Source of the DNA: a bacterium
GTDB taxonomy: Bacteria; Krumholzibacteriota; Krumholzibacteriia; JACNKJ01
DNA length: 10,030 bases
Assembly (NCBI GenBank): GCA_014382085.1
Contig: JACNKJ010000246.1
Location: 1 to 10,030, forward strand
Reading direction: 5' to 3'
Part shown: positions 1-7,000 of the stretch, piece by piece
Layout: each line of letters opens with the position of its first letter
Position numbering within the stretch: position 1 is the first letter of the stretch
Notes under the pieces: model-generated
What the model saw: the letters and a program-made list of their open reading frames with translations, nothing else
Told to the model about the DNA's origin: nothing
Databases searched by the model: none
Translations under genes and position numbers: made by a program

Positions 1-2233
1 CGAAATGGGCCAGGTAGTCGTTGGGGGTGCTCGGGTCCACTGTGAAGGTGAACCCACCGGTTCCCCAAGCGCTAGAGCCGCTGGCGATGGTGCCGTAGCT
101 GTCGCTGCCGTCTGTCACGTTCAGGTAGGGATCGTTCTCGATGAGCGTCGCCGTGACGTTGCTCGCCGAAGAGCTGCCGAAGTTGTAAAGCTGTGTGTCC
201 AGGTTCACGGTCTCGCCGGGATTGACGCTGCCGTCGCCATCGACCGCAGTGTTGTTCAGCGACACGAAGACACTCTGGCTACCCAGCGAGAGGGTGCCCT
301 GGTGCGGATACAGGTTGTGGCCCGTAACCGTTACGTGAAGCGTTCCCTGGCTGGAGGCGTCCATGGGCACGAAGGCATCGCCGAACTGGTCGGTGTAGGC
401 GTAGGCCGACACGTCACCGCTCTTATAGATGGAGACGCGCGCGCCCTCCACGGGCTGCCCACCACTCGTCACGGTTACGGGAACCGTGTTTCCGCCGATG
501 TGAAGGCTACTCGGATAGCTCACATCCAGGTCGGCGGGATAAGCGGTCCAGAGGTCCACCGCGGGATCACCCATGAGGGTGTTCCAGACCATCCACACTT
601 CTACCGTGCTGGGCTGGGACAGGAAATAGTTGGAGTACATGCTGAGCTTGCCGCCGGTGAGGGAGGTGCCCATGTGGTAATCGCCGGACTTCAGATAGGT
701 ATTGGTGATACCGTTGAAGACCGCGTTGTTGTATCGAGTGTGAGTACCCAGGGTCGCGGTGGCCACAGAGCCGATGCCGCCGCCGTTGGGCGCACGCAAG
801 AAAGCCTCGTTCATCGAGGTTCCGCTGTCGAAGCTTCCCGTACCGCAAGTGATGTCCACTACATAGGGAAGTTCGAGACCGTTGGTCTGCGCATTGGCGT
901 GACCCGAGGTGTATCCACTGTTGCCGTAGTAACCGCGATAGCTGAACCAGGTCATTCCCTGGTTCATGCTCGCGGACATGGCGGTGGCGAAGTTGCCGCC
1001 CCAGATGGTATCGACCTGGGTCCAGCCTTCTTCAATGAGAAGATGCTTGGCCCACTGGCTCACGAAAATGGTGGTGATACCCGAAGAGCTCGGGTCGCCC
1101 ACAACACAGGCCCGCTTGAACCAGCCAGAGTCGGCCAGGGGCGGTGTCTGCTCATAGCCCAAGGTCTTATCGACGATGTTGTCCATGTCAGTGGTGCTTC
1201 CAATGGACAGGCGGCCGATGTGCACGTCGGGAAGGATGTCTCCACCCTCGAGCATGGTGTAATAGTGGTCACCGTGGCCGTTGTAACCGGAAATGGTTTC
1301 GGTATAGGTGGCCAGGCCGTAGGTGCCGCTGGCGTCGCCCACCAGGGTCACGAACTCCAGGGGCGGCTCCACTGTGTTGTAGATGTTCTGGATGTAATTC
1401 TTGATGGACGTCGTGCTGTTGCCGCCGGCACCGGTGGTGCTCACGGCGATGACGTTGTAGCCCTGGCGGCGGCGCCATTCGAGTAGAGGTTCAACACGAG
1501 TGTCGATACCCGATGCGGCGGTGTAGATCATTAGATAGGTGCCGGGGCCCACGGTCATGTCTTCGAGGACACGATCGGCGTTCATCACGTTGGCGTTATA
1601 GAGGTCGGCGAAGGACTCGGGGATGAAGTTCCTATCGCTCTGCCGCGCGACGCCTGAATAGTCGATGGCGATGTCCATGCTGGAGGTCACCAACACTTCG
1701 CCGCTGGCGGGGTCGAACTCCACGGGGCGAATGGTTATGGGAACCACGCGCAGACCGGCCATGATGCCGACTTCGCCGATTTCAAGGACGGGCCTTGTCA
1801 GGCTGGCCACGGCACCGGAATAGTAGTCCGCGTCCATGTGGAAACGGTCCGCTTCATCCGGCTGGTTGGGCAGGATGCGGTAACCGTTCAAAGTTTCACT
1901 CTGACTGTTCACGATTCGCGCGCTCACTGAGACACCCTCGGGAACGGCGATCAGCTTGGTGAAAATCGGGATGGCGGGACGCCCGTCCTCGCCGTCGAAA
2001 TTCGCGCCCTCAAAGTTGAGGAGCTGGTAAGCTTTGTTCTCCACGGCGATCTCTTCACGAGTCAGCTCGGGAAGCGTGAAGGAAAGGCGCAGGCCATCCT
2101 CATTACTTTCCATGAGGTTCATCTGAACTTCGTCGCTTTGAACATTAGTCAGGGAGATTGTGTCGGTATTGATGGCAAAGGCACTACTGACCACTAGAAG
2201 TGTCAGCAGGATAGGCCCGAGTATCCTGGACAT
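1..2233 (-). CDS. C25 (gingipain-like) family exported protein, C-terminus outside the window
   Basis: The gene reads leftward from ATG at 2233 with 744 codons open to the window edge, so the C-terminus is missing. Residues 1-20 form a signal peptide (SRILGPILLTLLVVSSAFA). Residues 27-215 resemble a C25 propeptide, including GRPAIPIFTKLIAVPEG at 84-100. The C25 core (about 232-560) contains VGD at 298-300, GDHYY at 321-325, LPDVHIGR at 334-341 and the nucleophile-position Cys463 in DITCGTGSFDSG. The catalytic His of the family, normally in a Y.GHG motif about 33 residues before the Cys, is Arg433 here (SYRGY). HTRYNN follows at 498-503. After the core come an Ig-like domain (566-650) and a CARDB-like segment with a Ca-type DGDGxxNPGE loop (665-674). 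The C25 relationship is clear from motif order. Whether it is an active cysteine peptidase is uncertain. It is paralogous to the 4051-7776 product and divergent from that operon. The start is supported by GGAGG five bases upstream. Confidence 0.93.
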   Translation of the reverse strand, partial: MSRILGPILLTLLVVSSAFAINTDTISLTNVQSDEVQMNLMESNEDGLRLSFTLPELTREEIAVENKAYQLLNFEGANFDGEDGRPAIPIFTKLIAVPEGVSVSARIVNSQSETLNGYRILPNQPDEADRFHMDADYYSGAVASLTRPVLEIGEVGIMAGLRVVPITIRPVEFDPASGEVLVTSSMDIAIDYSGVARQSDRNFIPESFADLYNANVMNADRVLEDMTVGPGTYLMIYTAASGIDTRVEPLLEWRRRQGYNVIAVSTTGAGGNSTTSIKNYIQNIYNTVEPPLEFVTLVGDASGTYGLATYTETISGYNGHGDHYYTMLEGGDILPDVHIGRLSIGSTTDMDNIVDKTLGYEQTPPLADSGWFKRACVVGDPSSSGITTIFVSQWAKHLLIEEGWTQVDTIWGGNFATAMSASMNQGMTWFSYRGYYGNSGYTSGHANAQTNGLELPYVVDITCGTGSFDSGTSMNEAFLRAPNGGGIGSVATATLGTHTRYNNAVFNGITNTYLKSGDYHMGTSLTGGKLSMYSNYFLSQPSTVEVWMVWNTLMGDPAVDLWTAYPADLDVSYPSSLHIGGNTVPVTVTSGGQPVEGARVSIYKSGDVSAYAYTDQFGDAFVPMDASSQGTLHVTVTGHNLYPHQGTLSLGSQSVFVSLNNTAVDGDGSVNPGETVNLDTQLYNFGSSSASNVTATLIENDPYLNVTDGSDSYGTIASGSSAWGTGGFTFTVDPSTPNDYLAHF

Positions 2234-2238
2234 GTTGT

Positions 2239-2243
2239 CCTCC
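2239..2243 (-). promoter_or_regulatory. Ribosome binding site of the minus-strand C25 gene
   Basis: On the minus strand this reads GGAGG, five bases before the ATG at 2233. It fixes the start, and the next residues form a good signal peptide. Confidence 0.8.
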
Positions 2244-2258
2244 GGCTATTTCTGGCGT

Positions 2259-2270
2259 TTGACCTGTCAA
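2259..2270. repeat. Perfect dyad TTGAC-CT-GTCAA in the 5' leader of the minus-strand C25 gene
   Basis: The sequence TTGACCTGTCAA has 5-bp arms that are exact reverse complements around a 2-bp centre. It lies between the proposed -10 of the minus-strand gene and its start codon, about 25 bp before the start. It could be an operator half-site pair. A sequence this short may also occur by chance. Confidence 0.4.
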
Positions 2271-2292
2271 TGATGTGAAAAATTCAGCCTCA

Positions 2293-2301
2293 ATTATAGC
2301 A
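2293..2301 (-). promoter_or_regulatory. Extended -10 promoter for the minus-strand C25 gene
   Basis: On the minus strand this reads TGCTATAAT, an exact match to the extended -10 consensus (TGnTATAAT). It would start transcription near 2286 and give a leader of about 53 nt. No good -35 is visible at 16-19 bp, which is common for extended -10 promoters. An odd palindrome, ATGAATCAT (2301-2309), abuts it and could be a control site. Confidence 0.5.
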
Positions 2302-2364
2302 TGAATCATCAAGGGACCGGAAACATATCTCCCGCACTTTTTTTACCCCCAAAAATCTGCAATG

Positions 2365-2373
2365 TGTTAAAAT
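2365..2373 (+). promoter_or_regulatory. Extended -10 promoter for the beta-helix/C25/pgs operon
   Basis: TGTTAAAAT matches the extended -10 (TGnTATAAT) with one mismatch. It would start transcription near 2380 and leave a leader of about 52 nt before the ATG at 2432. The -35 region (around 2343-2350) is poor. It is back to back with the minus-strand promoter, with -10 elements about 75 bp apart. Confidence 0.38.
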
Positions 2374-2394
2374 TAGCGGGCTTTCCTTATCCCC

Positions 2395-2404
2395 ATCACG
2401 TGAT
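2395..2404. repeat. Perfect 10-bp palindrome ATCACGTGAT in the operon leader
   Basis: ATCAC/GTGAT is an exact dyad with no spacer, just downstream of the predicted transcription start of the rightward operon. It directly abuts a second dyad at 2405-2418. The position suits a repressor operator. No specific regulator can be named from the sequence. Confidence 0.4.
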
Positions 2405-2418
2405 TTAGATCAATCTAA
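2405..2418. repeat. Dyad TTAGAT-CA-ATCTAA abutting the Shine-Dalgarno of the beta-helix gene
   Basis: The arms TTAGAT and ATCTAA are exact reverse complements. As DNA this is a possible operator. As RNA it can form a weak 5-bp hairpin with a TCAA loop, whose last two bases overlap the start of the ribosome binding site (2417-2423). It could therefore affect transcription or translation initiation of the first gene of the operon. Confidence 0.4.
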
Positions 2419-2423
2419 GGGAG
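2417..2423 (+). promoter_or_regulatory. Ribosome binding site of the beta-helix gene
   Basis: AAGGGAG lies eight bases before the ATG at 2432. It supports that start, which is followed directly by a signal peptide. Confidence 0.75.
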
Positions 2424-2431
2424 ATCCTGGA

Positions 2432-4054
2432 ATGAAGAAGAATCTCGGGCTCGCTACCTTGGCGCTGCTTCTGGCCGGAAGCGCCTTCGGTGGTATCATT
2501 TATGTTCCGGGCGACTACGCCCTCATTCATGACGCGGTGCAGGCCTGCCCCGCCGGAGACACCGTTCAGGTTGCCCCCGGCACTTACGGCGACTGCACCC
2601 ATCCCACCGAGGGTGAGGGCTCGACCCCAGCCTGCGTCATCATGAAATCGGGTGTGACTCTGCGTGGTTCAGGACCCACGGAGACGATCATCGACGTCGA
2701 GGGACTCGGCCGCGGCATCTTCGCGGAGTTAGTGGATAATTGCCGAATTGAGAATCTTACCGTAACCGACGCATTTGCAGAGGTTTTCGGGGCCGGCATC
2801 CTGCTTCGCCAGGTGGACGACAGCGTGGAAATCACCGACGTGAACATCACCGCGAATCTGGACGGCGGCATCATCTGCATCAATTCCGCCTCGCCCATCA
2901 TCACGCGGGTCTACTTCGAGAACAACGTGGCCAAGCAGGGCGGCGGGCTTTCCATCGAAGAGAACTGTAGTCCCGTGGTCACGGACTGTGAGTTCCACGG
3001 AAACCAGGCGCCCAGTGGCGCTGGCCTGTTCATTCGCCAGAACAGCAACCCCGTCATCAGCGGTTGCAGCATGTTCAACAACGTCATCAACTTCGACTAC
3101 GGTAGCGGCGGCGGCATCGCGGTTTTGAACGCCAGCCCCACCATCAGCGACTGCCATATCGAGGGCAACGTGGCCCTGGGTTACGGCTCGGGAATCGCCT
3201 TCCTGGACCAGGCCGGCGGATCGCTAACCAATTGCGTTATAACGGGTAATAACCTTCCCAGCCCCGGCTTGGGCGGAGCGGGCATTCACACGAATGAATC
3301 CAATCCCCTTATCGAGAACTGCCTGATCACCAACAACGTGGTCACGGCCACCTATGGCGAAGGCGGTGGGGCCGATTTCTCATTCAGTCCCTTCCCCACA
3401 GTGCGCAATTGCACCTTCGACTCCAACTCCACGGGCCCCAACGGATCGGGCGGCGGCATCGCCTTCCAGTTCGGCGCGGATGTGATTTTGGAGAAGTGCA
3501 TCGTCAGTAACTCCCTGACGGGCATGGGCTTATACTGCCTCGGTGCCAACCCGACCATCAGCTGCTCCAATATCTGGAACAACGTCGGTGGCAACGGCCT
3601 CTGCGGCACTGATGGTGGAAACAACGTCTCTCTGAACCCCCTCTTCTGCGGAGTCGAGGGTGTGGAGTTCAACATCGAGCCCGACAGCCCCTGCGCTCCC
3701 GAGCACAGTGCCTGCGGCGAACTTGTTGGCTATGGGGATGTGGGATGTGTGGTGGACGCGCCGGATCTGCCGGTCATGGCAGCCCGACTCATAGGCAACG
3801 CGCCCAACCCCTTTAATCCCAGTACAAGGATCTTCTACGAGCTTGACGAGCCTGGATTTACTAACTTGAGAATCTACGACGTTACTGGTAGAACAGTGGA
3901 TCTGTTGGACTTGGGCCTGGTTTCAGCCGGCCGCCATGAGGTGAGCTGGGACGGTAAGGACAAGAACGGCAGCCCGCTCAGTAGCGGTGTTTACTTCTAC
4001 GAGTTGGATGCTTTGGGCTCCAAACAAGCAAGGCGGATGATCCTACTAAAATGA
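2432..4054 (+). CDS. Exported right-handed parallel beta-helix protein with C-terminal FlgD-like/sorting tail
   Basis: A 540-residue protein. Residues 1-20 are a signal peptide (KKN, then a hydrophobic core, ending SAFG). The mature start, IIYVPGDYALIHDAV followed by GDTVQVAPGTY, is the classic opening cap of NosD/pectate-lyase-like beta-helix proteins. From about 150 to 380 there are coils of 22-30 residues of the form P-x-I-x-x-C-x4-N with GGGI/GGGL turns, placing Cys at 186, 212, 241, 268, 297, 327, 356 and 378. A Cys-containing cap (about 400-440, ending DVGC) follows. Residues 449-540 are a FlgD-like/type IX-like tail: NAPNPFNPST, IYDVTGRTV, WDGKDKNG, SSGVYFYEL, then a basic end (RRMILLK). 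It is probably secreted and surface-held. The substrate, if any, is unknown; it may be a binding or adhesive protein rather than an enzyme. It is the first gene of the operon, and its stop overlaps the next start (ATGA). Confidence 0.93.
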   Translation: MKKNLGLATLALLLAGSAFGGIIYVPGDYALIHDAVQACPAGDTVQVAPGTYGDCTHPTEGEGSTPACVIMKSGVTLRGSGPTETIIDVEGLGRGIFAELVDNCRIENLTVTDAFAEVFGAGILLRQVDDSVEITDVNITANLDGGIICINSASPIITRVYFENNVAKQGGGLSIEENCSPVVTDCEFHGNQAPSGAGLFIRQNSNPVISGCSMFNNVINFDYGSGGGIAVLNASPTISDCHIEGNVALGYGSGIAFLDQAGGSLTNCVITGNNLPSPGLGGAGIHTNESNPLIENCLITNNVVTATYGEGGGADFSFSPFPTVRNCTFDSNSTGPNGSGGGIAFQFGADVILEKCIVSNSLTGMGLYCLGANPTISCSNIWNNVGGNGLCGTDGGNNVSLNPLFCGVEGVEFNIEPDSPCAPEHSACGELVGYGDVGCVVDAPDLPVMAARLIGNAPNPFNPSTRIFYELDEPGFTNLRIYDVTGRTVDLLDLGLVSAGRHEVSWDGKDKNGSPLSSGVYFYELDALGSKQARRMILLK

Positions 4055-7000
4055 GGCGCGCTCTTTACGCGCTTGCTCTCGGAACCGGTCTCCTCGCGGC
4101 AATGGCTTTGGGGGCCATTGCCGCTGAGATCGATCAGCAGGCGTTCTCGAAGATGTCGGTTCCCGTTCGTGAAGAAGTTCTCGCGGACAAGTCCATTCTC
4201 TCCTTTGAAATCGACGAGGCTGTCGAGCCTGGTGGGGCTATACATCGCCTCATCATGCTGCCCGCCGACGCCGGCGAGGTCAGTCTTGAGCTGCTCAGCG
4301 GTCAGGGCGATCTCGCCGAGGCCAAGTTCCTGGGATATCTGAGAGGGCGCCCCGTCTACTCCTTGCGGGTGGACAACCCCGCTCCCGGCGAACTTGAACT
4401 CGCTATCCATCACAGTGGTAGCTGGGGTCGCCAAGCGCCGTCCTATTCCCGCGACTTCGACCGCGTGTTCAGCGCTCTGGTCTCGGGTATCGACGATGCG
4501 GCCAACCGCGACGCTGCAGCCGGTGGCAATGGTAGCTACGTGATCATCACGGCGCCCCAGTATGTCGCGGCCGCCCAGCCCCTGGTTGAGTGGAAGCGCT
4601 TCAAGGGTTTTAACGTAGTCCTGGCGACCACCTCTGAAACGGGCCTCGAAAACACGGCCATCCAGGCCTGGCTACGCAACGCCTACAACACTTGGGACAC
4701 TCCGCCCGAGTACGTCCTCTTGTTGGGCGATGTCGATGTGCTGCCCGCCTGGAGCTTCAGCGAAAACGTTTCGGATCATCCCTACTCGCTCATGGACGAA
4801 GGCGACTGGCTTCCCGACCTGCATCTGGGCCGCATGTCCGTTGAAAGCGATCTGGAGGCACAGACCCTCGTCAACAAGACGGTGTCCTACGAACGCGATC
4901 CTTATGTGGAGGACACCGGTTGGTTCACGCGCTCCCTTATGGTGGCGGGCAACTACGGTTCGACCAGCCCCTCGACCACCGTAACCTGGTGTGGAGAGCA
5001 GCTGGAAAGCATCGGCTTTGATGAGGCCAGCACGGTCTTCTTCCCGCCCTTGTTCAACGGCGTCTATCCCATCACGCAGGCCTTCGAGGAGGGCGTGTCC
5101 ATTTGCGCCTATCGCGGATGGGCCTACGGCCCCGCCGGCTGGGAACCTCCCCACTTCACCGTGGACAATATTCCCGCCGTGGACAATGGCGCCATGACTC
5201 CCGTGGTCATGAGCTTTGTCTGCCTTAACGGCAACTTCGAAAACCCAACCCCCTGCTTCGGCGAGGTGTTCACCCGAGAAGGCACGCCTACCGAACCCAA
5301 GGGCGCAGTGGCTTTCATTGGCAACGGCGAGCACTGGTCCCACACGCGTTACAACGACGCCATGGCCATCGCCTATTTCGAACATATCGTCGATAACGAT
5401 GTTACGACCCTGGGCCAGGTTGCCATGGCCGGGAAGCTCACCTTCATGAACTACTTCCCCCATCAGATCGATGAGACCGGCAACGAAGAGTCGGTTGAGT
5501 TCTATTTGCACATCTACAATCTGTTGGGTGATCCCGAACTGAACTTCTGGAAGCAGGCGCCGGCTGAATTGGACGTGGCAATCCCGACAGTCATTCACAG
5601 CGGCACCAACTTCCTGTCCTTGGAGGCCCATGACCTGGCCAGCGAGCTTCCCATCGAGGGGGCACGTCTGGGCGTGGTGCAAAACGGGGTACTTCTGGGT
5701 TGCGCCTTCAGCGAAACCTCCGGCGCGATCTTTTTGCCCCTTAGCGCCCCACTGGACGATGGCACGGTGCAGATAACCGTGACAGCTCCGGGTTATCGGC
5801 CTTACAGCGTCACGAAGAACGTGGGGCAGGCAACGAACTTGCTGGCAGCTCTCGAAAGCGATCCCGCCACCGCCGAGCCGGGGGAAGCGCTAGACCTAGG
5901 CGTGCTCCTTCGCAACGAGGGTAGTGCGGCCACTGAAGCGATGAACGTTTCGCTGTTGACGGGAGCCGGCGGCGCGGAGATCACCGTAGCTACGGTGAAC
6001 TTGCCCGCTCTGGAGCCCGGCGCCAGCGCCTGGACCGACACCGACTTCGAGCTGACCATTAACTACGGCATGGAAGATGGCCGCCACCTTCCCTTCCACC
6101 TTAACGCTCCGGGTATGGAAGCTGACGCCAGCTTCAGCCTGACCGTGACCGCTCCCCGCCTTGCGGTCGCATCGGCCAATGTGGATGGCGATGGCCTTGC
6201 CGATCCCGGCGAAACCGTGAACCTGGTGCTGGACCTAAGTAATATCGGTAGCGCGGGGACTGAGGGCGGCACGGCCACTCTCTTGATCAACACCCCAGGC
6301 GCCGCAACCGTGGACAATGCTACGGCCGATTTCGGCACCCTTCCCGCAGGTGGCGGCTCGAGCAACGCAGCCGAACCCTACATCATTACGGTGAGCGAAA
6401 CAGTCGCCATGGGTAGCGGCATCGACTTCACGCTTGAGTTGGAAAGCCTTGAGGGACACCTGCTGACGACCAGCTTCGGTATCGTCGTGGGCCAGATGAG
6501 CGTTGGTTCGCCTACCGGGCCGGACAACTACGGCTACTACGCTTACGACAGCGCCGACATTGACTATCCCGATCAGGTACCCGTCTACGATTGGGTGACC
6601 CTTAGTACTCGCTACGGCGGCACAGGGGCCGAGCTGGACTTCCCGTCCGACAAGTATCCCGATCAGGGCGAAACAACTCTCCTCGTGGACCTGCCCTTCG
6701 ACTTTCAATACTACGGGCAAGTCTTCAGCGAAATCCGTGTGAGCGATAACGGTTGGATCAGCTTCGACCCCTCTGACTTCTTCGACTTCTACAATTGGGG
6801 AATACCCAACCGCCACGGCAACCATTCACTGGTCGCCCCCTTCTGGGATAATTTCGTTGTCGATCCGAGAGAGGACGAGATTCCCCCCGACTGGGCCCAT
6901 CGCGACGGAATCTATTCCCAGTACGTGGCCGAGAAGGGCGCCTTCATCGTTGAGTGGAGTCAGGTTCGCCACTACAAGCCTGAAATCGACGACCTCCAGA

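Noticed and set aside
5..1486. Long plus-strand open frame of 493 codons
   Set aside because: It lies wholly antisense to the C25 gene, whose frame shows a signal peptide, family motifs in order and a ribosome site. The plus-strand translation is Gly/Val/His-rich without any recognisable domain.
2265..2270. TTGACA on the minus strand as a -35 box
   Set aside because: No -10-like sequence lies 16-18 bp downstream; that position falls on the ribosome binding site. The element is better explained as half of the dyad at 2259-2270.
2259..2300. TTGACC with TATAGC on the plus strand as a promoter
   Set aside because: The spacing is about 30 bp, too long for a standard -35/-10 pair.
2331..2350. T-run (2338-2344) as a terminator
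   Set aside because: No GC-rich stem precedes it on either strand, and it lies between divergent promoters, where a terminator is not expected.
4672..5682. Minus-strand open frame of 336 codons
   Set aside because: It is a shadow of the C25 catalytic core on the other strand. No ribosome site or recognisable domain was seen, and the high GC content explains the lack of stops.
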